Origin: Salvelinus alpinus
Taxonomy: Eukaryota > Chordata > Actinopteri > Salmoniformes > Salmonidae
NCBI RefSeq assembly: GCF_045679555.1
Contig: NC_092093.1
Coordinates: 66,287,714 to 66,351,713 of the forward strand
DNA: 64,000 bases
Direction of reading: 5' to 3'
Below, piece by piece: positions 12,163-23,692 of the stretch; the first letter of the stretch is position 1, and each line of letters begins with the position of its first letter. A program made the translations under genes and the position numbers. Below the pieces are notes generated by a model that was not told where the DNA came from, searched no databases, and was given only the letters and a program-made list of their open reading frames with translations.

Positions 12163-12550
12163 AATGTCTGCTGCCTCTTGGTCTCATGTTGCCTACAATT
12201 AAACTTTCTTGTTTATTTCTATTTCCATGTTATTGCAAAGCAGAGACGTCACTAGAGATTCATGGATAGGGGGGCTAAGCCTCTTTTAAGGGGGACTGGG
12301 CATTCTCCCCCAGGATTTTTTTTAAAGCCTCCAAAACGTATTTTCATCATATATGAAGTATATGTAACAATGGGTGTAAAATCTATCAAAATAATATTAT
12401 TTTTGGTCAAGGTTGGCCAAAAAGTTGGGTTTGCATGCCTGTATGCCTTTGAACAGACCTGCATCTACAGTCGAGAATCCATCTTGTCCAATTGTTTGGG
12501 AACATGACAATTCTGTACCTAAACCCAAGGAGGTCTCCACCACATAATAT
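12163..12550. other. No gene recognised
   Basis: Sequence upstream of tRNA-Arg; no coding evidence. Confidence 0.45.
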
Positions 12551-12633
12551 TAACAAGAAATTTGTGGAGTGGTTGAAAAACGAGTTTTAATGACTCCAAC
12601 CTAAGTGTATGTATATTTCTGACTTCAACTGTA
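12551..12633. mobile_element. Tc1-like element end fragment
   Basis: Matches the right end of the element at 32171-33546, including TTGTGGAGTGGTTGAAAAAC and a terminal TGACTTCAACTG. Only about 80 bases remain. Confidence 0.75.
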
Positions 12634-13896
12634 TGTTCTGTGAGCCATGAGAATGATGAGAGAACAATGAGAACAATGGCAGTGTATGCGTTTGATAGTG
12701 TCCTCACATTGGGCCGGCAGAATCATTAACCTTTTCCTCATACAAATTCACCATATTGGCAATAGCCGGCCAAGATGACACAATCTTCTTTTTTATCCTA
12801 GAACATTTTGCTGTGTCCAATAGTCAGTTGTTCTTCAAGCAATGTTTAGTGGGCCAGACACTCAGTCCTCAGTATTATTTACTTTTAGTCATTCCAAATA
12901 TTGAGCCCAGTAGATAGGTTACATAATACAGGGTATAACTCACATAATGGTTGTAGTTAAATCACATTTCAGTGGATGGGACAGGTTAATCATTAGGAAC
13001 AGAGGCTTTGGCCAACCCCATCATTACATCACCCAGCCATCAGGACTTGAGGGAATTGAGCTTGACTGACTGGTCCTACACTAGAAGACCAGTGAGACCA
13101 ATTTACCTTGTGTTGGGCTGTCACGTCTACACGGCTGGAGGTGTGAAAAAGAGCTGTATGAATCCAGACAATTACAGCCAGGTATAGCATCAGGTACACA
13201 ACAACAACAAAAAAACACACGCACACACTCTCGGTCTGGTATCTCCACATTCAGAGAGCCGTCACTTATGTGATTTATTGGCTTGGCTGGTTTTTGCTGG
13301 ATTGTCACGATTGAGCAGAATAGGTTTTACCGCATATGTTAACCTAATCCCAATATGCACCCCTCCGTTAAGTTTTTATTTAGCTGGTGACTAGGGAGGA
13401 TCATTTGAAAAGCAAGCAGTGTGGGGAATATATCCTAAGGAATAAAGTTATTTCCACTATATTTCCTTATCACACAGATTAAATTAGCACTAAAACAGAT
13501 CCATGCCCAAACATCTTACTTTTTAATGGTCATTTAATTATTCATTAGTTCTAATGAGCATTTTCTTCTAATTCAATCAATGATTCATGAATAATGTTAT
13601 TACGTTGTCATAGATCTAGGTTGCTTTTTTGGCGCTTAGGAGGGCACACATTTCCTCTTGAAATGGAAGCTACCGACCAACCCACAGCACAGCACCAACT
13701 CGCAGCACTTGTCTCAGCAAAGCCAAGGACTTTCAGACTGCCAGGTTGGGCCAGCACCTTTAGAGGTGGAAGGCACCCACCAGACACACACTGTTAACGG
13801 CTTAGACACCCACAGATGACCGTGACCAAATAATGGAGCCTTAGGGATACACCATAGGGATATGGTGTAATCAGTAGTCATTACTCATGCAATTAC
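12634..13896. other. No gene recognised
   Basis: About 1.3 kb of intergenic sequence. Open frames at 13029-13308 and 13594-13797 show no family features. Confidence 0.5.
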
Positions 13897-13978
13897 CCTG
13901 GTGCTTGCCTACAGAGCAGCAAATGAAACTGCCCATCCCTACCTTCAGGCTATGCTCAAACCCTGTTCTGCCACCCCC
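13897..13978 (+). pseudogene. L2-like LINE fragment, coding part
   Basis: Reads CTTGCCTACAGAGCAGCAAA and CTACCTTCAGGCTATGCT, matching 7825-7900 of the larger fragment. Interrupted at 13979 by a HpaI SINE, after which the LINE 3' tail resumes at 14167. Confidence 0.65.
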
Positions 13979-13980
13979 AT

Positions 13981-14166
13981 TTAATTAACAACACAAGTCA
14001 GTTAAGAATAAATTCTTATTTACAATGACAGCCTACCGGGGAACAGTGGGTTAACTGACTTGTTCAGGGGCAGAACAACAGATTTTGACCTTGTGAGCTC
14101 AGGGATTCAATCCAGCAACCTTTCAGTTACTGGCCCAACACTAACCACTAGGCTACCTGCCACCCC
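13981..14166 (-). mobile_element. HpaI SINE
   Basis: Minus-strand copy: a tRNA-like head (AGCCTAGTGGTTAGTGTTGG, B-box-like region near 14105), then the body with CAGTTAACCCACTG containing the HpaI site, and a tail resembling TTGTTCTTAACTGACTTG. Inserted in L2-like debris. Confidence 0.85.
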
Positions 14167-14345
14167 ATAAACCTGCGCTTATCTTTTCCTACTAGCCCTG
14201 ACTTTGCTGATAACTTCATTATTGAGGAAAAGTTGACTTAATACGACTACGATATGTGGTTGACTCACCTAGCTATATTAAGATGAATGCACTAATAGTA
14301 AGGCGCTCTGGCTAAGCGTATCTGCTAAGTGACTAAAATGTAAAA
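14167..14345 (+). repeat. L2-like LINE 3' tail
   Basis: Parallel to 9125-9317; ends CTGCTAAGTGACTAAAATGT. Continues the LINE debris interrupted by the HpaI SINE. Confidence 0.6.
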
Positions 14346-14889
14346 CGTAGATGATGGGGTGAATCATATGAATCGCACATCTCAAAAGGGCAAAGCATGT
14401 GGAGAGGAGTGGTTGAGTGGTAGCTCTCCTGGCACATATAACATCTATGATTCCACACTGGCGACTGTGGCCTGCCCTTCTCTCTGTTTTTCTCACCTGC
14501 ATGTATCCCATCTGATTTCTTCCCTGTCAAAATAACATAAATATGTTTTTCAGTCGGTATATCATAAAAGGTGTTTGTTGTGTTGGTCCTGTTTTCATGA
14601 TACAGTACTGGACATTTGAACTGGAACAGCCAGATGCATGAATATAAATTCTGCTATAAAAACTCGGGGATCTTTTTACTGGGTATAGTGAGCCATCAAC
14701 AGCAGACAGCAGCTGTGAGATGGCAAGTCAGGGGGGAGCACGGTGGGGGTGGGATGTGTGTGTGTGACCGACTGTGTGTGTTTTGGACCATAAATATACC
14801 TGCAGTCACTGAGGAAGAAGGGTTTCTCTGGCTGCAGAACAAAGGAGCCTGCTCTAGATGGATCCAATCCCCCGCTGAGTCTATCTGTA
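14346..14889. other. No gene recognised
   Basis: Intergenic; no repeats or coding features recognised. Confidence 0.45.
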
Positions 14890-15259
14890 TCCCAAATGAT
14901 ACCATTTTCCCTACGTACGGTACACTCTTAGAAAAAAGGTGCTATCTAGAACCTAAAAGGGTTCTTCGGATGTCCCCATATGAGAACCCTTTGAAGAACC
15001 ATTTTGGGTTCCAGGTAGAACCCTTTTGGATTCCAAGGGGAACCCTTTCCATAGAGGGTTCTACACAAAACCCAAAAGGGTTCTATCTGAAACCAAAAAC
15101 GGTTCTACAAGGAACCAAAAAGAGTTCTCCTATGGGGACAACTGAAGAACCATTTTGGAACCCTTTTTTCTAAGAGTGTAGTGTACTACATTGGATCAGG
15201 GCCCATAAGGCTCTAGCCAAAAGTAGTGCGCTATATACGGAATCGGGTGCTAGTTGGGA
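14890..15259. mobile_element. Hairpin repeat (TCCCAAATGGCACC family), interrupted
   Basis: The left arm TCCCAAATGATACCATTTTC and right arm ATACGGAATCGGGTGCTAGT are inverted copies. Intact family members form a roughly 115-base palindrome, as at 31731-31845. Here the palindrome is split by the MITE at 14923-15178. Confidence 0.7.
14923..15178. mobile_element. 256-bp MITE with CACTCTTAGAAAAAA ends
   Basis: Terminal inverted repeats CACTCTTAGAAAAAA/TTTTTTCTAAGAGTG are flanked by TA on both sides. The interior is repetitive (GGTTCT/AGAACC motifs). The TA duplication fits a Tc1/mariner-like transposase acting in trans. The 185-codon frame across it is an artefact of the repeats. Confidence 0.8.
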
Positions 15260-15264
15260 CACAG

Positions 15265-15814
15265 AGCATGTGTCTAAAACTGCTGAGGATTATGGAAATC
15301 CTTTACCCCCACTCATCTCGTTACACGGATGGAACAGGCAGAAGAAGATACAACTTTTTCAGAAGCCCAGGACTGATTATTTTCAACAACTGCCAACAGG
15401 CGTCCATACCAGATAAGTCCATGAGAATCCACTATATGCCTGAGCATTAGGATACAGAAGCAATGTTAAGACTGCAATCTTGGGTGCTATTTCAAACTAA
15501 CAAAATAATCCCATTTGATACTGTATATGCATAATTGTACTGCATATCTGTTGCACAAATCAAAGGCCAATCATGCTCATTAATCATGCAAACTATTGAG
15601 AGCTCGGCAAGAGGACATGATCAACACGAAAAAATTACAGAAATTGCACTTTTCTAGCCCACTGATTCTTTGTCCAACAACCAGGTTCAACCTCACAAGC
15701 TCACAACATGACTGTACTGCTCAGCTATTGTAAGAGACAGGCTTATGTGAAGTAGCCACAGGCTAGGAGCACTAGCCTTGCACCTGGGTTCAAAGACTAT
15801 TTGAATATTTCATA
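15265..15814. other. No gene recognised
   Basis: Unclassified sequence between the hairpin repeat and a LINE fragment. Confidence 0.45.
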
Positions 15815-16527
15815 CTTTTAGCATTTCCTCTAGTCTGTCGCTGGTTGCACATTTAACATGCTGATAGAAATTTGGTAAAACGGATGTAAGTTTCCCTGCA
15901 TTAAAGTCCCCGGCTACTAGGAGCGCCGCCTCTGGGTGAGCGTTTTCTTGTTTGCTTATGGTGGAATACAGTTCATTCAATGCTGTCTTAGTGCTAGCCT
16001 CTGACTGTGGTGGTATGTAAACAGCTACAATGAATACAGATGAAATTTCTTTCAGTAGGTAGTGTGGTCTACAGCTTATCATGAGATACTCTACCTCAGG
16101 TGAGCAATAGCTCGAGACTTCCTTAGATATCGTGCACCAGCTGTTGTTTACAAAAATACATATTCCGACGCCGCTGTTCCAGACGCCGCTGTTCGTATAA
16201 CCAGCCAGCTGTATGTTGATATTGTCGTCGTTCGGCCACGACTCCGTGAAGCATAAGATGTTACAGTTTTTAATGTCCCGTTGGTAGTTTAATCTTCCGT
16301 GTAACTCATCGATTTGCAGGATTGCACGTTTGCTAGCAGAATGGAGGGAAGTGGGGGTTTATTCGATTGCCTACGAATTCTCAGAAGGCAGTCTGCCCTT
16401 CGGTAGCGGCAACATTATGTACAAAATAAGTATTAAAATAAGTTACAAACAACGCAAATGAACGAACAAAAAAACAATCGGCTGGGGGCACGTAAAACGT
16501 CTGCCGTCTTCTCCAGCGCCATCTTAT
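15815..16527 (-). mobile_element. LINE 5' fragment with endonuclease remnant
   Basis: The frame at 16082-15810 encodes ISCRPHYLLKEISS, VAVYIPPQSEAS, then [12 protein letters not shown] and LPNFYQHVKC, an APE endonuclease core. The upstream portion, to an ATG at 16522, is broken. It is divergent from the 2431-3573 family and closest to the plus-strand copy at 46822-48661 ([13 protein letters not shown]). It abuts the Ty3 remnant. Confidence 0.7.
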
Positions 16528-16554
16528 AGATCTTGAACCCAGGTCTGAACCCAG

Positions 16555-17800
16555 GTCTGTTAGCACTCGGTCTTCATGCGTACAAGAAGTTTGTGAGAAG
16601 TTTGACCAGTATCTGCATGGCAGAGAGTTCATCACAATACCCAGCGACCACAAACCGCTTGAGACGATCTTCAAAAAATCCGTTCTCACAGCACCCAAGC
16701 AACTGCAGAGAATGTTGCTAAGGCTACAAAGATACCAACTCCACGTGCAATGCAAGCAAGGCAAAGAACGGCATGTAGCTGACTTCCTGTCCAGAACAGC
16801 TCAATCAACCACAGAGCACAGACAAATTCAAACACCAGTCTACGCCATGGATCTAGCCACAACTGACCTGGAACAGGTGGATCACACCAGTGATGTCAAC
16901 ATCTCAACTAAGACAATGGAGACAATCAAAGCACACTGTTCACAGGACCCACTGTTTCAGGCTCTGTACACACAAATAAAAAACATCTGGCCTGGAACAG
17001 AACAGGCTGTGAGTCACACACTGAAAGATTTCCGGACGTACAAAGAGGAGCTCACCACAGAAAATGGAGTGATATTTTAAAGGAAACAGAGTCTTCATCC
17101 CTGACATGTTATACGCATACTTTCTACACAAAATACACTCTGGCCACTCAGGCATAGAGGCCAGTCTCAGAAAGGCACGTGACGCTGTTTTCTGGCCAAG
17201 GATTACGGAGAACGTAGAGATCTTTATCAGCAAATGTGCAACCTGCAACCCCATCCAGAAGAGACAACAAAAGGAGGATCACCCCCCACCAAATCCCTCT
17301 CCTTCCATGGTCCAAGATCGGGATGGACTTAGTTACTCACAGTCAACAAAAGCAACTACCTATTCATGGCCGATTATTACTCGGACTACTGGGAGCTCGA
17401 CGTGCTGACTGACACCACATCAGACACCATCAGTGAATGCTGCAAAAAGCAATTCAGCAGACATGTTGTTGCTCCGGGAATGGACTTTCTAAAATGTGCT
17501 AATGAGTGGAACTTTAAACATGTGACGTCATCACCATATCACAGCCAAAGCAATGGTCAAGCGGGAATCAGCTGTGAAAATTGCCAAAACGCTCCTAAAA
17601 AAGGCTGTGATGGATGGTGAAGACCCATGGAAATCAGTGTTGGAATGGCGGAATAATCCAACAGAGGGACTTAACAGTTTTCCGGTACTGTGACTCATGT
17701 CTAGACGCGCACGCACAATCCTACCCACCATGAATAAACTGCTCAAACCCCAAGTGGTACAAAATGTCATTCCAAGAAAACAAAACACCACTATACCACA
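16555..17800 (+). pseudogene. Ty3/Gypsy RNase H-integrase remnant
   Basis: Decayed 3' part of a pol gene. Seen in order: RNase H-type sequence (SDHKPLETIF, LRLQRYQLHV, KGKERHVADFLSR region), then an integrase HHCC zinc-binding segment (IHSGHSGIEASLRKARD about 17137-17187, CATCN about 17236). The integrase core follows (MADYYSDYWELD, SSPYHSQSNGQ), then a C-terminal SRRARTILPT typical after the core. At least four frameshifts or stops break it. No LTR was located and the 5' end is absent. Confidence 0.8.
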
Positions 17801-18664
17801 CATGCCTGTGACATGCGCAACATCATTCAAGGACCGCCTCTTGTTTTGGTATAAAACTGAAGGAAGGGGCTGGAGAAATCTAACCAGTAATACTTTTGTC
17901 GCTATATATTTTAAGCTGTGATGGAGGAAGACAATGGAACTAAGCTCATGAGGCATTTATAAGTTATCAACGGCTATATATCATTAATTAAGTTCAAAAA
18001 TGGATGTACCAATCCCAGACTGCCCCTTTAGTGCATGAGATAAAAGTTTATAAAAAGGAAAATCTCTTGAAGTGATGACCTACAACCGATAATTGCTGTT
18101 GACTTTAAATAGTCCACATGAGATAGGTCGGCTGCTTCCCAATTCTGATCTTTTTCCCAATTATTGGCAAAAGAGCTGATCTGATTGGTCAAAAGCCAAT
18201 TAGTGGAAAAATATCCGAATTCGGCTGCCTGTGTAAACACAGCCATAAATAACACATCTATGAGAACGGAGATAAATGATCAGACTTCAGATTTTTCAGC
18301 ACACGTGCTGGGTTCTTTTACCATGCTAAGTATTGACAGTATAATGTCAGTTGGCCCTGACATTTAATGTCCACAGTCTCCAGATCTCACAGTCCGAGTT
18401 TGAAGGACAGTCGTGTCGATTTAGAAACATCGACACGTCCAAGGAGAAGAAAAAACAATCACCTATAGTACCCTTCATGAGTCAAAGAGGATATAAGCCA
18501 ATCACTTTGCTGACCCAGGCTTGGGAGGTGTTTTCAGGCCATACCTGCACCTCTACTCCTGCAATAATGCCACTAGAACCGTCTGTGCAGTAATATAGAC
18601 GCCAAGACTCCTGATTGATTGAATTTCCCCTAGTCTCTAAGATAATGTGGCCCCCCTCCTTTCC
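17801..18664. other. No gene recognised
   Basis: AT-rich, no coding evidence. Confidence 0.45.
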
Positions 18665-18740
18665 TCCTCAAGCTCAATTCCACAAATGTAATTCCAATTA
18701 AATTCCCTCTCCCTATAAATTCCATCAATTCAAAATTCCT
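18665..18740. repeat. Fragment of dispersed repeat
   Basis: The ATTCCCTCTCCCTATA / TTCCATCAATTC block recurs at 54610-54645 in the htr5a intron. Confidence 0.6.
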
Positions 18741-18744
18741 GCAG

Positions 18745-19215
18745 GGAAAACCACATGATATAATGATTTTATGTGAAGCTAACGTGACAACATGTCAGAT
18801 AACATATGACGACATGAAACTGCACATGTGAAAACATTGAGCACATTTGAAAATATATTTCACATGGGGATGAAACATTTCAATAAGTGATATCATGAAA
18901 CTACACGTGACAACATTTGAACGTTTTTCACATGTAAAACTGCAAATGAAAAAATGCAATTCCACATGTGAGAGTTAGATTTTCACAAATTTGAAACTGC
19001 AAGTGTCACATTTGCATCTGCAATTCACATGTTAAGAGAAAACATGTTATTCTCCTCACATGTGAAAAGGCGGTGTTAACTTGTGAACTCTAAATGTAAT
19101 ACATGTGAACACATGGTTTCACATGTGAACAACTGACCTGACACGGGTCTCTTTTGTCTTCATATGTGAAAGAATCAGCTGAGTTTCACATGTGAAACTA
19201 CACATTTCACGTGTT
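18745..19215. repeat. Array rich in CACATGTG palindromes
   Basis: Five perfect CACATGTG palindromes (18823, 18963, 19057, 19120, 19187), plus many variants such as CACATGTT, CACGTGTT and CACATGGG, usually followed by GAAA or preceded by TTT. Spacing is irregular, so it is not a simple tandem repeat. A related patch is at 25035-25130. CACATGTG contains the CANNTG E-box core; whether it acts as a regulatory site is unknown. Confidence 0.7.
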
Positions 19216-19494
19216 TTTTTGGAAGGGATGTAACAGAATTAAAGTGGTACGCTGTTCAGCTAAAATAGTGTACGCATCTTTAATCAATATTATTACAATT
19301 ATTATTTACATTTGATAAAATAAGTTTGATTAGGAGTGTTTCTTAGCCTTTAAATACTCTAATCCTTTTCAAGTTTCTTAAGATAATACTTAGAACGAAT
19401 CATTAGGATCGCTGACTAAACACTCAACCATTAAAGACTTCCTGCAAGTCTGTTCCCTATGTACATTTAACTGTTAGGGAACTACTATCAAATA

Positions 19495-20001
19495 CAGTGC
19501 CGTCAGAAAGTATTCGTACCCCTTGACTTAGTCCACATTTTGTTGTGTTACAGCTTGAATAGAAATGTGATATTTAGTATTTGTTTTTTCACCCGTCTAC
19601 ACACAATACTCCATAATGACAAAGTGAAAACATGTTTTAGGATTTTTTTTACAAATGTATTGAAAATGAAATACAGAAATATTTCATTTACAGAAGTATT
19701 CACATCCTTGACTCAATAATTTGGCAATGATTACAACTGAGTCTTTCTGGAAAATTCTCTAAGAGCTTTCCACACCTGGATTGTGCAACATTTGCCAATT
19801 ATTCTTTAAAAAATTATTCAAGCACTGTCAAATTGGTTGTTGATCATTGCTAGACAACCGTCTTCAGGTCTTGCCATAGATTTTCAAGTAGATTTAAGTC
19901 AAAACTATAACTCGTCCACTCAGGAGCATTCACTGTCTTCTTGGTAAGCAACTCCAGTGAAGATTTGGCCTTGTGTTTTAGGTTATTGTCCTGCTGAAAG
20001 G
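19495..20001 (-). mobile_element. Tc1-like element, truncated
   Basis: The left inverted repeat starts CAGTGCCGTCAGAAAGTATT, flanked by TA at 19493. Interior degraded C-terminal transposase coding lies on the minus strand. It stops at about 20001, where L1 sequence begins. Confidence 0.7.
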
Positions 20002-20276
20002 AAAAATATTGCTATTTTTTTTTAAAGCGATAGAAATTTGGTTGTAATTTAAGTTTAACCTACCAGAAAATGCAGAACAAATAATACAACAAATATTATG
20101 GTTAAACTCAAATATACTAATTGATAAAAAAATACTAGAAAAAAAATATTTAAAAAAAGTATAGTCTTTGTAAATGATATCATAAATAGGACTGGTGGAG
20201 TTATGTCACACATGCAGCTAACAAAAATATATGTAAATGTCTGCTCTTCCCAAAATTACAACCAACTAATTGCAGC

Positions 20277-21058
20277 ATTACCACAGATGCTAAACTACAG
20301 AGCTGTTTTGCTGCCACAGACTGGAAAATGTTCCGGGACTCATTCGATGGCATAGAGAAGTATACCACATCAGTCACCAGCTTCATCAATAAGTACATCG
20401 ATGACGTTGTCCCGACAGTGACCCTACGTACATACCCCAACCAGAAGCCATGATTTACAGGCAACATCTGCTCTGAGCTTAAGGGTAGAGCTGCCGCTTT
20501 CAAGGAGCGGGACTCTAACCCGGACGCTTATAAGAAATCCCGCTATGCCCTTCGACAAACCATCAAACAGGCAAAGCGTAAATAAAGGACTAAGATTGAA
20601 TCTTACTACACTGGGTCCGACGCTCGTCAGATGTGGCAGGGCTTGCAAACTATTACAGACTATAAAGGGAAGCCCAGGCGCGAGCTGCCCAGTGACACAA
20701 GCCTACCAGATGAGCTAAATGACTTCTATGTGCGCTTCGAGGCAAGCAACACTGAAGAATGCATGAGAGCACCAGCTGTTCCGGATGACTGTGTGATCAA
20801 GCTAATTTCCTCAATTACCTCGACTAACCTGTACCCCCGCACATTGACTCGGGACAGGTACCCTCTGTATATAGCCTCATTATTTTATTGATGCTCGTTT
20901 ATTTTCTACTTTGGTTTATTAAGTAAATATTTTTCTTAACTCTTATTTTTCTTAAAACTGCATTGTTTGTTAAGGGCTTGTAAGTAAGCATTTCACAGTA
21001 AGGTCTACACGTGTTGTATTCTGCGCATGTGACAAATAACATTTGATTGGATTTGAAA
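20277..21058 (+). mobile_element. LINE copy with internal deletion, inserted in L1
   Basis: The plus strand encodes linker-region residues (MWQGLQTITDYKG, DELNDFYVRFEAS) and then jumps at about 20805 directly into the 3' UTR (CTGTACCCCCGCACATTGAC, ending GACAAATAACATTTGATTGG). The reverse transcriptase is deleted. The same 3' end is on the copy at 46822-48661. It sits inside the L1, so it is younger. Confidence 0.8.
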
Positions 21059-21350
21059 ATGGAAGAGGCAAGTGGAAGGGGGAAAAAGTAAGGAACTTGT
21101 CTGTCGGCCCTGCATTAAAGACCAAAATTGGTTAAAGAAAAAAATTGTGATAAATTAAAAAGTATACCAGTTTAATTTAAGGACCAAAAAATGGACAGCT
21201 GTGCCATATAGATTGCAAAATAATTGGGAAGAGATTTTGGATGCACCGATTCCATGGCGCATGGTTTATCAACGACACCGCATTCAAAACTTAGAATTGT
21301 TCTATTTAAATTATTATACAAAAATCTTGCAGTCAATAGAATGTTATATA

Positions 21351-22559
21351 CAGTGCATTCGGAAAGTATTCAGACCCCTTGACCTTTTCCACATTTTGTT
21401 ATGTTACAGCCTTATTCTAAAATTGATTAAATTGTTTTTTCCCCCTCATCCATCTACACACAATATCCCATAATGACAAAGCAAAAAAACAAAACTTTGT
21501 TTTTGTTGAGCAAATGTACATAACAAAAAACTTTATTACGTTTACATAAGTATACAGACACTTTATTCAGTACTTCTTGAAGCACCTTTGGCATCGTTAC
21601 AGCCTCAAGTCTTCTTGGGTATGAAGCTACAAGCTTGGCACAGCTGTATTTGGGGAGTTTATTCCATTCTTCTCTGCAGATCCTCTCAAGCTCTGTCAGG
21701 ACGGATGGGGAGCGTCGCTGCACAGCTATTTTCAGGTCTCTCCAGAGATGTTCGATCGGGTTCAAGTCCGGGCTCTGGCTGGGCCACTCAAGGACATTCA
21801 GAGACTTTTCTCTAAGCCACTCTTGTGTTGTCTTGGCAGTGTGCTTAGGTTCGTTGTCCTGTTGGAAGGTGAACCTTTGTCCCATTCTGAGGTCTTGAGC
21901 GCTCTGGAGCAGGTTTTCATCAAGGATCTCTCTGCACTTTGCTCCGTTCATCTTCCACTCAATTCTGACTAGTGTCGCAGTCCCTGCCGCTGAAAAACAT
22001 CCCCATAGCATGATGCTGCCACCACCATGTTTCACCATAGGGATGGTGCCAGGCTTCCTCCATACGTGAAGCTTGGCATTCAGGCCAGAGAGTTCAATCT
22101 TGGTTCCGTCAGACCAGAGAATCTTGTTTCTCATGGTCTGAGAGTCCTTTAGATGCCTGTAGGGATGGTGCCAGGTTTCTTTTCCCTAGATCTGCGCCTC
22201 GACACAATCCTGTGCTCTGACATGCACTGTCAATTGTGAGACCTTATATAGAACGCTGGTGCCTTTCCGAATCATGTCCAATCAAGTTGTAGAAACATCT
22301 CAAGGATGATTAATGGAAACAGGATGTACCTGAGCTCAATTTCGAGTCTCATAGCAAAGGGTCTGAATACTTACGTAAATAAGGTATTTCTGGTTAGTTT
22401 TTCTCACTCGTTTTTTTCACCTTTTTTCACTTTGTCATTATGGGGTATTGTGTGTAGATTGATGAGGATTTGTATTTATTTAATTAATTTTAGAATTAGG
22501 TTGTAACGTATCAAAATGTGGAAAAAGGGAAGGGGTCTGAATACTTTCCGAATGCACTG
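21351..22559 (-). mobile_element. Tc1-like transposon, deleted N-terminus
   Basis: 1209 bases with inverted ends CAGTGCATTCGGAAAGTATT and TA on both sides. The minus frame 22134-21454 is open for 226 codons. It encodes ILWSDGTKIELSG (first catalytic Asp), RFTFQQDNEPKHTAKT (second Asp) and QSPDLNPIEHLWRDLK (final Asp/Glu). The DNA-binding half is largely deleted; the element at 28297-29884 is 1588 bases. Consensus at WSDETK is altered to WSDGTK. The catalytic half is better preserved than in any other copy here. Confidence 0.85.
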
Positions 22560-23231
22560 TATATGGGGGATACAACTATCCCATCTCTGCAGATTTAGCT
22601 GCAAAGAGAGATTCATTACATCATTTGTTTTGGTACTGTAGCTTGTATTTTGGATCGCAGGTCCAGGAAGGGCAGAAGAATTGCAGCATTTAACTGGAGG
22701 TAACTCTGCAAATAGCACTGCTGTCAATACTTTCAGCAATTTTTTTAATCTTTAATTCACAATCTGTAGAAACTATGAGAATGGAAAAGTTCAGAACTTT
22801 TTTGTAAAATATAAATAAAAAATGTATAGTGTTAAGAGGGGTTGAATGGTGCTGAAGGGTGGGACTAAAATCAACAAGATAACTAATGTAAAATATACTG
22901 TGTCCGTAAAATATACTGTGTCCGTAAAATGTATGTAGGCTCAGAACTTTAGTGAAACAGCACAGTTAAAAATCTATGGCAAATAGAAATCAAACTGAAT
23001 GGTCTTTAGAGATTGATGGGAGGGATTGAGGTTGGCTGAAGGATGGGATTAAAAACAAACAAAATATAACTGTTGTAAAATACATTTTGTCCGTAAAATG
23101 TATATAGTATGTGTAAGCTGGATGTAGAAGCCTAAGTGTTGCTGTCCATTAGTTTACTTCAATTAGGGGAGGGGTGGTCAGGTTTGGGGAAAATAATAAA
23201 GGAAACTATATTAAAAAAATATATATATAAA

Positions 23232-23692
23232 CAGTACCAGTCAAAAATTTGGACACACCTACTCATTCAAGTTTTTTTATTTTTACATTGTAGAATAATA
23301 GTGAAGACATCAAAACTATGAAATAACACATATGGAATCATGTAGTAACCAAAAAAGTGTTAAACAAATCAAAATATATTTTATATTTTATATTCTTCAA
23401 AGTAGCCACCTTTTGCCTTGATGACAGCTTTGCACACTCTTGGCATTCTCTCAACCAGCTTCACCTGGAATGCTTTTCCAACAGTCTTGAAGGAGTTCCC
23501 ACATATACTGAGCACTTGTTGGCTGCTTTTCCTTAACTCCGAGCTCCAACTCATCCCAAACCATCTCAATTGGGTTGAGGTTGGGTGATTGTGGAGGTCA
23601 TGTCATCTTATGCAGCACTCCATCACTCTCCTTCTTGGTCAAATAGCCCTTACACAGCCTGGAGGTGTGTTGGGTCATTGTCCTGTTGAAAA
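23232..23692 (-). mobile_element. Tc1-like element, truncated (CAGTACCAGTCAAA ends)
   Basis: Starts CAGTACCAGTCAAAAATTTG directly after the L1 3' end. Minus-strand C-terminal transposase remnants lie at 23381-23569. Truncated near 23692. The same family is at 34011-34254. Confidence 0.75.

Larger units (their letters stand above)
20005..23231 (+). mobile_element. L1-type LINE 3' end, split by two insertions
   Basis: The segments 20005-20276, 21059-21350 and 22560-23231 together match an L1 3' region that I recognise as abundant in salmonids. The visible coding parts are PYRLQNNWEEILDAPIPWRM at 21204-21263 and DSLHHLFWYC at about 22609-22638, a Cys/His pattern near the end of L1 ORF2. The 3' UTR then has duplicated blocks at 22830-22940 and 23000-23105, and the AT-rich end at about 23231. 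Insertions at 20277-21058 (another LINE) and 21351-22559 (Tc1) interrupt it. Confidence 0.75.

Noticed and set aside
14616..15173. 185-codon plus-strand frame with repeated Phe/Pro motifs
   Set aside because: Most of it is the 256-base MITE with GGTTCT repeats; no start context or family match.
16555..17800. Possible host gene with RNase H and integrase domains
   Set aside because: Several stops and frameshifts, and domain order is that of a Ty3/Gypsy pol gene; a dead retrotransposon.
18745..19215. CRISPR-like repeat-spacer pattern
   Set aside because: Palindromes are irregularly spaced, the unit is only 8-14 bases, and the host is a vertebrate.
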